Source of the DNA: Neobacillus sp. SuZ13
GTDB taxonomy: Bacteria; Bacillota; Bacilli; Bacillales; Cytobacillaceae
Direction of reading: 5' to 3'
Length of the DNA: 64,000 bases
Assembly: GCF_030123365.1 (NCBI RefSeq)
Contig: NZ_CP126107.1
Coordinates: forward strand, 4,053,501-4,117,500
Numbering within the stretch: the stretch's first letter is position 1; the number at the start of each line of letters is the position of its first letter. The notes beneath the pieces are model-generated. The model worked only from the letters and a program-made list of their open reading frames with translations, had not been told where the DNA came from and searched no databases. This document shows, piece by piece, positions 17,856-26,542 of this stretch. Both the position numbers and the translations under genes were made by a program.

Positions 17856-18164
17856 TTACAAGAGTACGATTCTGTTTATAGGAAACCATCCACCAGGTTT
17901 TAATTGATAATAATGCTGGCCGCCGCGGCCTTCATCAATTAAAACAATATCTCCCGTAGAAAGAAATCTTCCTTTATAGTTAGAAGGGATTCTATCGGTC
18001 ACATTAAAGCGGCTGAAGGTTTCCTCTAAGCACTTTTTACGGCTGGATGCTGGAATCATCGTTCGATAAACCTCTTTATGTCCCTTATGTTCACGGTACC
18101 TTGGAGTTTGAAAGATCGTTACATCATATTGCAAGCTAGCTCGTTTAGTTAATACTTTGATCAT
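17856..18164 (-). CDS. yodL: YodL-like protein
   Basis: A 102-aa protein. The stretch FNVTDRIPSNYKGRFLSTGDIVLIDE followed by HYYQL fits the YodL-like domain, and the gene lies beside deoD as yodL does in B. subtilis. The domain is also found in mobile-element proteins; its function is poorly known. The second of two adjacent ATG codons has the better spacing to TTGGAGG. The next B. subtilis gene, yodM, is absent here. Confidence 0.75.
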   Translation of the reverse strand: MIKVLTKRASLQYDVTIFQTPRYREHKGHKEVYRTMIPASSRKKCLEETFSRFNVTDRIPSNYKGRFLSTGDIVLIDEGRGGQHYYQLKPGGWFPINRIVLL

Positions 18165-18323
18165 CATGAACCTCCAATTATTAGAATTTAATGTATATTC
18201 TAATTAATTAGATATAACCCTTGTCGAATCCTCCTTAGAAAACCCACTTTTTTTGTCGAATAACACTTTTTTTATCCGGACAGGATGTTTCTTGTGAAAA
18301 TTTATCGAATCACGTTGGAACAT

Positions 18324-18477
18324 AAGAAAAGCGCAAGCGCCCTGGTCAGCGGCGTATGGCCTGGAGCGCTCCAACTGAGATAAAGGAAACACGAAGAGCC
18401 GGAGGCGCATTCGTGCTTGACTTATCGTAGGGCGGAGAGCGAAGGACACTAGCCGCTAGGGCCGCTTGCGCTAGACA
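18324..18477. repeat. Bacillus intergenic repeat with complementary ends
   Basis: A GC-rich block of about 150 bp starts AAAAGCGCAAGCGCCCTGG and ends GGCCGCTTGCGCTAGACAG, with end sequences that pair. The interior has AAGAGCCGGAGGCG. It resembles a repeat family common in Bacillus and Geobacillus intergenic regions. No gene is visible between 18181 and 18500. Confidence 0.6.
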
Positions 18478-18505
18478 GTAATCTAAGTTCAAAAACTTAT
18501 CATTA

Positions 18506-18537
18506 AATAAAAAAACAGGACCATTTGGCCCTATTTC
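18506..18537 (-). terminator. Terminator of spo0M
   Basis: On the minus strand AGGGCC-AAAT-GGTCCT is followed by GTTTTTTTATT. Confidence 0.65.
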
Positions 18538-18545
18538 CCTTGGTT

Positions 18546-19316
18546 TTATGAATAGCGTTGAATAACACTTTGAATTTTTTGTTGTAAATAAGGGATATCT
18601 GCATTTGATACTGACAGGCGCACATTGGTCTCATCTGTCCCTAAAGCTTCCGAGAACAAGCCGGATAACCCTCTAGCACGCCTATCTACTTGAAACATAA
18701 TATCAAGGCTTCCATTCCCTAATGGGAAGAAAACAACTTCTAATTCATCTAGTTTGCCTCGAAATGCTCCTGAAGTTGGGACAAATTCATATTCTTGAAC
18801 AAATGGTAATCTTCCTCGTAACCGTCGAGGTGCTTCTTCACAATCGGCCTCACGAATTCTAAATCCTAACTGATCAATGGCGGCAAACACAGCAGACATC
18901 AATGAATTCGGGACAACTTTAAGATAATCTTTATCACTTGGGTCGACACCGCCTTTAATATCAAGGCCTGTTGTTACCCAAACTTTTGACCTTCCAATGG
19001 AAAGTGGTGTATCGAATGGAAGTTGAAATGAAAAGGGGATGTCTTTTTTCTCATTTGGACGAATAACAAAAGGTGTGGTCAATCTAAACCTGTCAATTGC
19101 CGCAGTTACGGTATACTTTTTGTCATCTGATTCTCTTAAATATGTGGTATTTAGAGTGAGATAAATCTCATCCACTTGCTGCTCCACCTTGCCGCCTTTA
19201 ATCTCAACTACACCATTAACTGTCTCTCCTGGCATATACGTATCTTTTTCAAGCTTTGTGTCCACAGCTGCAGACCCTATTCCTACACTGGCAAATACTT
19301 TGTTAAAAAAAGACAT
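18546..19316 (-). CDS. spo0M: Sporulation control protein Spo0M
   Basis: A 256-aa arrestin-like protein that modulates sporulation in B. subtilis. The N-terminal half is the typical beta-sandwich (LEKDTYMPGETVNGVVEIKGG), with NEKKDIPFSFQLPFDTPLSIG in the middle. The C-terminal half contains LDIMFQVDRRARGL. Length is like B. subtilis Spo0M. It follows the kinase gene by 11 bp on the same strand, so the two are likely one transcript. Confidence 0.9.
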   Translation of the reverse strand: MSFFNKVFASVGIGSAAVDTKLEKDTYMPGETVNGVVEIKGGKVEQQVDEIYLTLNTTYLRESDDKKYTVTAAIDRFRLTTPFVIRPNEKKDIPFSFQLPFDTPLSIGRSKVWVTTGLDIKGGVDPSDKDYLKVVPNSLMSAVFAAIDQLGFRIREADCEEAPRRLRGRLPFVQEYEFVPTSGAFRGKLDELEVVFFPLGNGSLDIMFQVDRRARGLSGLFSEALGTDETNVRLSVSNADIPYLQQKIQSVIQRYS

Positions 19317-19327
19317 CGTTCTTCCTC

Positions 19328-20125
19328 CTAGATTAAGTATAAATTTATTATTTCAGCTCTTATTTGTGCACAGTTCTCATATGCTGGTTCAATCTGCAAG
19401 AGCCTTCTAATTATGTGTTTTGCATGGTTGGAAATTTTCAGTTCCTCTTCCCAACTTTTTTCAAGTATGTCTTTTGAAAAAGTAAAATTAGAATACAGCA
19501 AGAACAAAAGGAAATGTCCTAGTCCATAGAAATCCGCTTGGAAATTTATTTCTTTACGCAAATGCTTTTCCTTTGTTTTTGCTACCTCATTTTCATGATG
19601 GAAATGTCTACCCAACCCTAAATCGATCAGCCTAATGTTTGAACCATCAGTAATGACATTGGGTATGCGAATGTCTCGATGGACTATTTTACGGTTGTGC
19701 AAATATTCTAGTGGTGTAAGTAATTCACTGACAATTTGAAAGGCTTCTTTTTCTGAGATTTTCCTTCCTTCTGAAAAAATGAGTTGTTCGAAATTCATGC
19801 CTTCAATAAATTCCATGGTATAGAAGGGTATGTTGTTAAAGATCCCCTCTTCAAAATACCTAGGAAACCCTGGGTGATCAATTGAATCTAACAGTTCTTT
19901 TTCTAATTCAAAACTTCCTCTCCCAGAAGCTGTCAATCTTTTATGGAGACGTAAGGCTTTTAACACCTTCTTCTGTCTACTTTGCAAATCATACACCAAA
20001 TAACTATGACCATAACCACCTGCTCCGAGATGAGTGATCACCTGGTACCGCTCAGCAATTAGTTCATCTTTGGGAAATGGTTTTTCCAATAAATTTGATA
20101 TGAGTAAAGCGATTTTCTTCATCAT
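19328..20125 (-). CDS. Small Ser/Thr protein kinase (YbdM-like)
   Basis: A 265-aa eukaryotic-type kinase without membrane or sensor domains. The glycine loop is HLGAGGYGHSYLVYD, the ATP lysine is in KKVLKALR, the catalytic loop is IVHRDIRIPN and the magnesium motif is DLG in place of DFG. The lysine usual after HRD is an isoleucine-arginine pair, so activity may be altered. Length is close to B. subtilis YbdM. It lies between spo0M and a small His/Lys/Ser-rich gene, a possible substrate. Confidence 0.8.
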   Translation of the reverse strand: MMKKIALLISNLLEKPFPKDELIAERYQVITHLGAGGYGHSYLVYDLQSRQKKVLKALRLHKRLTASGRGSFELEKELLDSIDHPGFPRYFEEGIFNNIPFYTMEFIEGMNFEQLIFSEGRKISEKEAFQIVSELLTPLEYLHNRKIVHRDIRIPNVITDGSNIRLIDLGLGRHFHHENEVAKTKEKHLRKEINFQADFYGLGHFLLFLLYSNFTFSKDILEKSWEEELKISNHAKHIIRRLLQIEPAYENCAQIRAEIINLYLI

Positions 20126-20145
20126 GAATAAAACACCCGATTATA

Positions 20146-20310
20146 TTAGCTGCTGAAAAAACTACTACTTTTATATTTCTTTTTATAATAATGATGCCCT
20201 AGGTTGTTGTGCTTATAATGATTCCTCTTCTTCCAGGCATCACTTGAGGAACTATACTTGTGATGATGTGATTTGCTTCCAAAAATCAATCTAAGGATTT
20301 TTTTTAACAA
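20146..20310 (-). CDS. His/Lys/Ser-rich small protein (54 aa)
   Basis: A 54-aa peptide with TTG start after GGAGGAGATTGAG. It carries HHHKYSSSS, HYKHNNLGHHYYKKKYK and ends SSSFFSS. The Ser and Lys richness resembles spore coat proteins that are phosphorylated, such as CotG. It lies 20 bp upstream of the kinase gene on the same strand. Its role as a kinase substrate is an inference from position and composition. Confidence 0.6.
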   Translation of the reverse strand: MLKKILRLIFGSKSHHHKYSSSSDAWKKRNHYKHNNLGHHYYKKKYKSSSFFSS

Positions 20311-20405
20311 CTCAATCTCCTCCTCTGCTTCGTAACTAGTTATACGTAACCCCTAAAGTAAAGGTTTCAATTACATGCAAAATTAATAAAAAAAAACATA
20401 CACAA

Positions 20406-20439
20406 CAAAAAGCGAGCATAGAATGCTCGTCTTTCGTTT
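20406..20439 (-). terminator. Terminator of yozD
   Basis: On the minus strand GACGAGCA and TGCTCGC pair around a short loop, followed by TTTTTGTTG. Confidence 0.75.
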
Positions 20440-20473
20440 TAATCTATGATAAAGGAAAACTTCTTTTCCTTTT

Positions 20474-20647
20474 TTATTCATCATCATCTTCTTCATCGAT
20501 AATACTCTTCTCAATTAGATATTCGAAGGTGATGTCTGCAATTTCTTCTAGCTCTTCTTCGCTAGGAACGTATCCCCTTTTTACAAGCTCATGAAAGAAA
20601 AATTCGGCAATCTCTTCGGTATCAATAAAAACTTCAATTTCTCTCAT
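20474..20647 (-). CDS. yozD: YozD-like small acidic protein
   Basis: A 57-aa protein beginning MREIEVFIDTEEIAEFF and ending EEDDDE, close to B. subtilis YozD in length and sequence pattern. The ATG is preceded by GGGGGCGATG. It sits between yodL and yodN as in B. subtilis. The function is not known. Confidence 0.8.
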   Translation of the reverse strand: MREIEVFIDTEEIAEFFFHELVKRGYVPSEEELEEIADITFEYLIEKSIIDEEDDDE

Positions 20648-20843
20648 AGCATCGCCCCCTTTTTAGTGAATGTATGATGTACATGGCGTTTTAATGCTAG
20701 TTAATTTAAGGAGCAAACGGAATATCCATTGGTTGAGAACAAATTTTTAAAATAAACTTGGAAAATTAAGTGGGAGATGATGTCTTTTTTGGATTGGACA
20801 AGCATAGGATGAATGAAAAGAACTTTCCAAGGGGTGGATTCGG

Positions 20844-21011
20844 ATGTCAAATTTACAAGTAAAATTAGAGGCATGGATAGATGATGTAAATCGGGAGAAT
20901 AGTGTTACTCTCCAATTAATTGAAAAGTTTTTAGATGGTATGTTTTTCCTCATAAAATGGGCAGGTATCCCGTTTGTTGTTTATTTACTATTTGTAATTT
21001 CAAAGTGGTAA
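20844..21011 (+). CDS. Small single-span membrane protein (55 aa)
   Basis: A 55-aa protein that starts MSNLQVKLEAWIDDVN and has a C-terminal hydrophobic helix (WAGIPFVVYLLFVISKW). The ATG is preceded by AAGGGGTGG. It converges on the 3' end of yodN with no gap. No family is recognised. Confidence 0.6.
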   Translation: MSNLQVKLEAWIDDVNRENSVTLQLIEKFLDGMFFLIKWAGIPFVVYLLFVISKW

Positions 21012-21621
21012 TTATACATGGCTTTTGCCATCATTACTGACAAGAGTTTCTAATTTTCTGATAATCACACGCATGACTTGATAATATTCCTGATCCTGAA
21101 ACATTTCATATAAAATTCGGTAATCATTAAATATGTCCAATAAATTATCAATTAGTTCCTTCTTTTCTTTTTTTCTTTCAATTTCTTCAAATTCTGCTTT
21201 TCTAATCATGTTCTGGACTTTTGGATTTTCGACTACCTTTTCTTGTTTATTCACTAAGTATAGGAGACCTAGTTTTTGAATGAATGTATCAGCATTTTCA
21301 GCATCGGCTACAAGTGTTAATTCTTCTTCACCTGCTTCAAGCCATTCACCATCACTAACTCGTGATAACTCATAAATGACATCTTCCCAGGCATCTTCCT
21401 TATAGCGCCAAATTTCTGTTCGGAAGCCTACGACTTTAAATAAGTCCGCGCCATAACCGCTTACTTGAACTAGATCACCGAAGAAAAAATTATATTCGAT
21501 GTCAATTTGTTCTTTCTCCATCACAACGCCTTCAAATTCTGAAAGTAACTGTAAGGCGGATTCAATGAACAATCCGTCACTTTTATTTACCTCATATACA
21601 TACTTCCCATCTAGCCACTTT
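21012..21621 (-). pseudogene. yodN: yodN, 3' part (separated by the island)
   Basis: The frame reads VKWLDGKYVYEVNKSDGLFIESALQLLSEFEG onward and matches the middle and end of B. subtilis YodN. It has no start codon of its own except internal ones. Upstream it runs into island DNA at ACATC (21622-21626) and soon meets a stop. The missing N-terminal 29 residues lie 28 kb away at 49703-49783. Joining the two at GATGT restores the frame exactly: GKVTDV followed by KWLDG. The protein function is unknown. Confidence 0.85.
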
Positions 21622-21640
21622 ACATCAGTTAATTTTCTAT
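21610..21640. promoter_or_regulatory. Left attachment site
   Basis: Junction of yodN (3' side) and the island. The shared core is ACATC at 21622-21626. On the island side the next bases are AGTTAATTTTCTA, one arm of the attP dyad. Confidence 0.75.
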
Positions 21641-21696
21641 TTTTATCAGGTAACTGAACCCTTGTTATAAAAGCTTTTTATAAGTTTATAAAAATA

Positions 21697-21729
21697 AAAA
21701 ACTCATATATCAGATGATACATGAGTTTA
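21697..21729 (-). terminator. Terminator of the small left-end gene
   Basis: On the minus strand AAACTCAT and ATGAGTTT pair, with further pairing inside, followed by TTTATTTTT. Confidence 0.75.
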
Positions 21730-21855
21730 CTTTATCTTGTCATTCCCTTTTTTATCTTTGTCACACGGCTTCTTCATTTTATTCGTCAGTTCAACCAGTC
21801 CCCTGGCTGCTTTTTCGGCATCAAAAGTTCCTCGTTCTGCATATTTCGCTTTCAT
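21727..21855 (-). CDS. Small basic protein at the left end of the island (42 aa)
   Basis: A 42-aa Lys-rich protein starting MKAKYAERGTFDAEKAARG, with GAGGTGATCTC before the ATG. It is the first gene inside the left end and points toward attL. In an excised circle it would lie upstream of the recombinase gene in the same direction. That position suits a recombination directionality factor, but no family match is known to me. Confidence 0.55.
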   Translation of the reverse strand: MKAKYAERGTFDAEKAARGLVELTNKMKKPCDKDKKGNDKIK

Positions 21856-22245
21856 GAGATCACCTCATAGCAAAATATGCTTTTGGAACTTATTTGGTAT
21901 CTTGTCTTTAATAATTTGTCAGACGCATCATATAAAAATTTTAAAAGTGGTTTTTTACTCAATCAAACGCAATAAAAATTTTTGTTTCAACCATACGAGT
22001 GCTTTTCCTCCTTAAGATTATTTTAATATTCATTATTATCATTATTTTGCACATAATTGGGTATATTATTCTCTGAACAAACCAACAGTGATTACAACCA
22101 ACCAATAGAGGGCGCTGCCGATACAGGAATTTGCTATTAGAAAAAACATGTCAGCGAGTGCCGATGACCGTGAATTACAGATTTTACTAATCTTGTGGCA
22201 GTACCAGTTGAGATGAATGAAAAAGTAGTATGTAATGAACCGATA
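21856..22245. other. Non-coding or decayed region
   Basis: AT-rich at first, then a stretch near 22100-22240 with more balanced composition. It has short open frames on the plus strand (for example one ending AVPVEMNEKVVCNEPIL at 22246) but no start with a binding site. It may hold the 3' end of a decayed gene. Confidence 0.4.
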
Positions 22246-22278
22246 TTATAAAAAAAGCGCCAACCGGCGCTTTCAAAG
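22246..22278 (-). terminator. Terminator of the ParB-like gene
   Basis: AAAGCGCC-AACC-GGCGCTTT, followed on the minus strand by TTTTATAAT. Confidence 0.85.
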
Positions 22279-22297
22279 ATATTGCTTTATAAATTTA

Positions 22298-22777
22298 TCA
22301 AAGAGTGTAATTTAAATTAACCCTCATTTGTTTAGGAAGTAAATTGTACTCCTCACACAACTGCCGAAAATATGGATGATCTGTGTTAACGGGGTCAATA
22401 TCTTCACATTTTTTAATTTGTTCTTCAGTTAGAATGTTCTTTGGTATTAATATTTCCATGGCACATTTTATCTTTTTAATTCCAAGTTTTTTAGCAAGAT
22501 ATGGTCTGTGATTTCCACCAGAACAGACTGAATAAAACCCATTTGGCATTAAAACTAAGTGAAGATCTTGATATCGTTTAAAATAATAGCCATTTTCCTT
22601 TATCGATTTAGATAATCGATCTAATTTTTCCTGGGACAAAACACCTTCATAACTTAAACCAATAATATCATCAACATAAACCGTATTTACACCGTAATCA
22701 TAATAGTAGTAATCGCCATATTCCCTGACAATGTCATCATAGAATTTCCAGCCAGAATAATCTATTTCAATTTTCAT
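22298..22777 (-). CDS. ParB/sulfiredoxin-fold-like protein
   Basis: A 159-aa protein. The stretch CSGGNHRPYLAKKLGIKKIKC resembles the GxHR motif of the ParB N-terminal (sulfiredoxin-like) fold that binds nucleotides or cleaves DNA. The N-terminal half is Tyr-rich (YGDYYYYDYG). The ATG at 22777 follows GGGGGAAAAT. No partition ATPase is nearby, so a classical ParB role is unlikely. Function is unknown. Confidence 0.6.
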   Translation of the reverse strand: MKIEIDYSGWKFYDDIVREYGDYYYYDYGVNTVYVDDIIGLSYEGVLSQEKLDRLSKSIKENGYYFKRYQDLHLVLMPNGFYSVCSGGNHRPYLAKKLGIKKIKCAMEILIPKNILTEEQIKKCEDIDPVNTDHPYFRQLCEEYNLLPKQMRVNLNYTL

Positions 22778-22789
22778 ATTTTCCCCCAT

Positions 22790-23237
22790 TTGAACAAGTA
22801 ATTTATAGTATTTTATTCAAAAGGAAGAATAATTAGAATTTTGTTTAGTTGTATAATGAAAAATCGTTTGAGTTTAAAAGAAATATCAAGTCCACCGCCG
22901 ACATCTCCGGAAGATGTTGAAGGAATTCATTTTTACTCTCTTCATTAAAGAAATTGAAAGATGCGATTTACAATGTCCTCAATCTGATATTGTTCTAACC
23001 AATCATTATCAAATTCCACCTGAAATTCCATTACCCATTTCCATTCGCACGAACTCCTTCATTTTTGATTAAATAGCACAGCTATTTATTTTTATCATAC
23101 ATTTAATAGAAAGCCCTTTCATTCGTATATTTGTACATTTTGTTAATATTCTATTTATCCAATACATCAAATCCAACAACATCTTCAAACCCGCGTTTTA
23201 TAATAATTTCATCTTTATTTTTTATAAAAATTTCCTT
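22790..23237. other. Region with decayed gene fragments
   Basis: No intact gene. On the minus strand 22956-23050 reads in one frame as EWKWVMEFQVEFDNDWLEQYQIEDIV, and 23150-23230 as NKDEIIIKRGFEDVVGFDVLDK. Both have coding-like codon use but no start with a binding site. They are probably relics of small phage-type genes. Confidence 0.4.
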
Positions 23238-23489
23238 TTATAACTCATCAAGCCTATGCAATATACCGTGATATTCGTTGATAAAGCCAGCTTTCCAAAC
23301 ATTTATTTTCACTTGATACGTATACTCCATTGCTAAAAGCAAATTCTGTTCAAATTCTTCGATTTGATATTCATCTAAAATGGGTTTAGCTACTTTTAAA
23401 TCCTCTATCCCTATATTATGCAGCATCTTTACATGTTCTGGCATAAAAAACGCTGATTGCCATTTAATCTTCCCTCGATCACGCAGCAT
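23238..23489 (-). CDS. YolD-like protein
   Basis: An 83-aa YolD family protein. It begins MLRDRGKIKWQSAFFMPEHVKML, the family signature, and contains IEEFEQNLLLAMEYTYQVKINVW. The family is found beside Y-family DNA polymerases (UvrX) and on SPbeta. The polymerase gene is not present here. The ATG at 23489 follows AAAGGAGGTAATGAA. Confidence 0.85.
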   Translation of the reverse strand: MLRDRGKIKWQSAFFMPEHVKMLHNIGIEDLKVAKPILDEYQIEEFEQNLLLAMEYTYQVKINVWKAGFINEYHGILHRLDEL

Positions 23490-23557
23490 TTCATTACCTC
23501 CTTTCATACTCTCATTATTAATATCATTAGAACAAACGTTCGTTATATACACAAACA

Positions 23558-23590
23558 AAAAAATCGTTGAATCATCAACGATTTTTTAAG
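23558..23590 (-). terminator. Terminator between ligB and yolD-like genes
   Basis: AAAATCGTTGA-ATCA-TCAACGATTTT with an AT-rich flank, just after the ligase stop codon. Confidence 0.8.
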
Positions 23591-24416
23591 AAATATATTC
23601 GACGAAAGAAGGAATCCTTAACTTTCCATCCTTTGTGTAATTCCTGAATTTTATCCGGCATTTCATTTTTGGGTCAAGGAAGATAAATTTCTTATCTTCA
23701 TCTTTAATGAAATTTTTGTGAGTATTATAAAAGACCTTTTTAGCCACAGGATTCATAAATTCCATGATTCCGGCTGGTCGAATTTTTTTACCTTCTTCTA
23801 GCCCCAGAAGTAAGCCAAATTCATCTTTCCTGGCTCCGATAATATAAGCGTCGACATATTGATAATTTATGACTTTTAGCCAGTCTTTTGAGCGTTTATT
23901 TACCTGATACGGGGAATCAGCTCTTTTAAGAACAATACCTTCTAAGCCGTGCTCTTTTACAAGATTAAAATAGGCTTCACCATTGCCGTACATCCACTGG
24001 ACCTTTGTGATAAATTCCCTTTGCTCAATCAAGTCATCCAGAAGCACTTTTCTTTCCACTAGTGGCATATGTGCTACTTTCTTTCCCTCATGGTAAAGGA
24101 CATCAAATACGCAGTATTGTATTTTACGAGTTGATTTACTCGACATAAATCTTTCCATCATCGCCTCAAAATCAGGCTTACCCTGTTCATCACTAACAAC
24201 TATTTCCCCGTCCAGAACAATTCCGTTAGGCAAATCCAGCGTTAAAAGTTCCGGAAACTTGGATGTCACCTCATTGTTGTGTCTTGTATAAAGCTTTATT
24301 TTATTATCAAATTTGGAGAGGATTAAACGAATGCCGTCCAACTTTAGTTCAGTAATAAAATCCTCATCATCAAAAGGTATATCAATTTTTTGCAAAAGCA
24401 TTGGTGAAACAAACAT
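23586..24416 (-). CDS. ligB: ATP-dependent DNA ligase, SPbeta LigB type
   Basis: A minimal 276-aa ligase with only the adenylation and OB-fold domains. The adenylated lysine is K25 in ELKLDGIR; other nucleotidyltransferase motifs are LDGEIV, EGIVLKR and KDWLKV. Size and sequence pattern resemble YoqV/LigB of phage SPbeta, which fits a phage-related island. The start follows GAGGTGGTATAA. The host also has LigD at 126-1964 and presumably the essential NAD-dependent ligase elsewhere. Confidence 0.88.
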   Translation of the reverse strand: MFVSPMLLQKIDIPFDDEDFITELKLDGIRLILSKFDNKIKLYTRHNNEVTSKFPELLTLDLPNGIVLDGEIVVSDEQGKPDFEAMMERFMSSKSTRKIQYCVFDVLYHEGKKVAHMPLVERKVLLDDLIEQREFITKVQWMYGNGEAYFNLVKEHGLEGIVLKRADSPYQVNKRSKDWLKVINYQYVDAYIIGARKDEFGLLLGLEEGKKIRPAGIMEFMNPVAKKVFYNTHKNFIKDEDKKFIFLDPKMKCRIKFRNYTKDGKLRIPSFVEYIS

Positions 24417-24550
24417 TTATACCACCTCATAATAATCATAACAGATAAACTGCAATACTTGATTTGGAAATTATTGATATAATAGGAATACATCCCTAGA
24501 ATTTAACATAAATTGTCTGGCGTTAAAATTTGTTTCGGGGAGGTTATAGT

Positions 24551-25120
24551 ATGAATTCACTTACGCATTTAATTAGTAATTACAAAAGAAATAAAGCCAA
24601 TTTTGAGGTGTGGAAATTAAGCGATTTTAGAAATCGTTCGAAATCCATTGAAGAATTAATAAATGATGCAGTTTGGGGGTATCTACCTGACCGTAAAAGG
24701 GACGGGCACCAACGAAGAATCGATAAAGGTGTACTTGATGAAATGGTAAAAAAGCTGCTTGATCCGGCTGTATTAGATGAATTAAAGGATAGGTGTAAAA
24801 GTTTTGATGATTTTTTTTCACTGGTTTATAGCTTAAAGATTAAAGGGTTTAGTTCATTGTGTGTTTATGATACAGCACTTCGAATAGGTGCTATATTCAA
24901 CTATTATCCAGATGTTGTATTCCTTCACTGTGGTGCATTAGAGGGAGCAGTAGCTTTAATCGGCAAGGAAAAACTAAATCGTTATACGAAATATTTTGCA
25001 GATAACGGTAATTACCCTTATCTTCCGGTCGAATGCCTACCTAAAGAGTTACAAGTTCTGGAGCCACACCATATTGAAAACTTTTTATGTATAAATAAGA
25101 AAAAAATAATTCCTGCATAA
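24551..25120 (+). CDS. Protein of unknown function (189 aa)
   Basis: A 189-aa soluble protein. The start MNSLTHLISNYKRNKANFEVWKL follows GGGGAGG with good spacing. The segment SLCVYDTALRIGAIFNYYPDVVFLHCGALEGAVAL looks like the conserved core. I do not recognise the family. It is divergent from the ligase gene and convergent with the histone-fold operon, with a strong terminator between. Confidence 0.65.
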   Translation: MNSLTHLISNYKRNKANFEVWKLSDFRNRSKSIEELINDAVWGYLPDRKRDGHQRRIDKGVLDEMVKKLLDPAVLDELKDRCKSFDDFFSLVYSLKIKGFSSLCVYDTALRIGAIFNYYPDVVFLHCGALEGAVALIGKEKLNRYTKYFADNGNYPYLPVECLPKELQVLEPHHIENFLCINKKKIIPA

Positions 25121-25123
25121 AAA

Positions 25124-25161
25124 CATAAAAATGACTCCTTTTCATAAGGTGTCATTTTTAT
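25124..25161. terminator. Bidirectional terminator
   Basis: AAAAATGAC-TCCTT pairs with AAGG-TGTCATTTTT, with A and T runs on both sides. Confidence 0.75.
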
Positions 25162-25273
25162 ATTTGGTCTCAATTCTTGTTTTCAGCGATTGTCCATGGT
25201 CTGTGGACTTGGATTATCTGTTTAACGCCCACTCACGATGCTAATTTTTTATGAAGTAAAATAAAAGCAATAA

Positions 25274-26536
25274 TCAATTTAATTTTGACCTATTGCTTTT
25301 ATAATTGTTTATATTGTTTTTTGTATACTTTTTTAGTCCTCTACTCCATGAAAAAAACCAGTGTTGAACCTGAGGATATATTCCAATAAAAAATAAAACA
25401 GCTATTGAAATTATGCTTAATCCTACATGAATCGCTAACCACATTTTAGTTTGCGGCAGATTATTCAAGGTTTGATTTTGGCTAAAAAGTAATTTGGATG
25501 ATGCAAATGCTGACAAAATAATAGTGATAATTATTGGGATCATTTTTAATAAGTCTTTTCCAAGAGATGCTTTTATTTTATGTAATATCTTCCTGTTGGA
25601 ATTTGCTTTCATATCAATCCATTCCTGAAGTTTTTCTAGATGATATGAAATTTCCATGTCGGAGGATTTAATACCTTCGCTAAATGAATGTATTTCTATC
25701 CTATCATTTTTCAAAATAATAAAAAGTTTCTTGTTTTCCTTATTATTAATAAAACAATCTTTTATCTCACTTTCTGCAAAAAGATACTCTAAGCTTTCAG
25801 GTCTAAAAAATTCTGGCTTATTGACCCTTTGATAATCCAAATTTTCAATATACATTTTTAACAATACAAAAAGCTGCTCTCTATCTGCTTTTTCTAAATC
25901 TGATGGAATATTAATAAAAGAATATATTTTAGACAAAACCGGTTTACTTTGTTCATTAATCCACGTAAAAAATCTGAATGCTGCGGACATCTCTGTAAAC
26001 GGATAAAACCAATGAATGTACGAATCAGTTTTAAGAGGTAAATTGCCGATAAAAGAAACATATATGGAATTTTCCTGCTTACTTACATATTCCGATTCAT
26101 CCAAATCCTTTACAATTAAATTAATATTAACTTTATCTTCTCCAACTTCGATTGGGAAGGTAAAATAATTTGCTTTATTTTCTAATTGACGTAAATAGGT
26201 TTCAGTAAGGTTTTTGCCTGATCGATTGTAAACTGTGACAAGCCATGAAATAATTAGTTGTTTGGGGTCAATAGTTCCGAATAAAACTTCCTCTTCGACA
26301 ATATGTTCTGTTTCATATTCAGTTATTACCCTAGTCTTAATTGTTTTTTTCTGATTAATAATACCCTTAATCCGCAAATACTCCAGAACACCATTAGTAT
26401 CTTCTGCTTTTAAATCATCCCATAGCAATGTAAAATCATAGAGACTCCGGAGATTTTCCATTCTACTAATTTCAGAAATGATAAAATCCAGATACTGAAT
26501 CTCAACATCAGTTAAAAGAGAATCATTAACTGTCAC
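25274..26536 (-). CDS. Unknown protein with two C-terminal membrane helices
   Basis: Third gene of the histone-fold operon (420 aa). Residues 1-320 are soluble and mixed alpha/beta. Residues about 330-348 (MIPIIITIILSAFASSKLL) and 367-385 (AIHVGLSIISIAVLFFIG) are membrane helices, joined by a short loop and followed by a basic tail of about 35 residues. The GTG start lies 10 bases after AAGGA, at the very end of the middle gene. I do not recognise the soluble domain. A membrane-acting effector is one possible reading. Confidence 0.7.
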   Translation of the reverse strand: MTVNDSLLTDVEIQYLDFIISEISRMENLRSLYDFTLLWDDLKAEDTNGVLEYLRIKGIINQKKTIKTRVITEYETEHIVEEEVLFGTIDPKQLIISWLVTVYNRSGKNLTETYLRQLENKANYFTFPIEVGEDKVNINLIVKDLDESEYVSKQENSIYVSFIGNLPLKTDSYIHWFYPFTEMSAAFRFFTWINEQSKPVLSKIYSFINIPSDLEKADREQLFVLLKMYIENLDYQRVNKPEFFRPESLEYLFAESEIKDCFINNKENKKLFIILKNDRIEIHSFSEGIKSSDMEISYHLEKLQEWIDMKANSNRKILHKIKASLGKDLLKMIPIIITIILSAFASSKLLFSQNQTLNNLPQTKMWLAIHVGLSIISIAVLFFIGIYPQVQHWFFSWSRGLKKYTKNNINNYKSNRSKLN

Positions 26537-26542
26537 CGCAAA

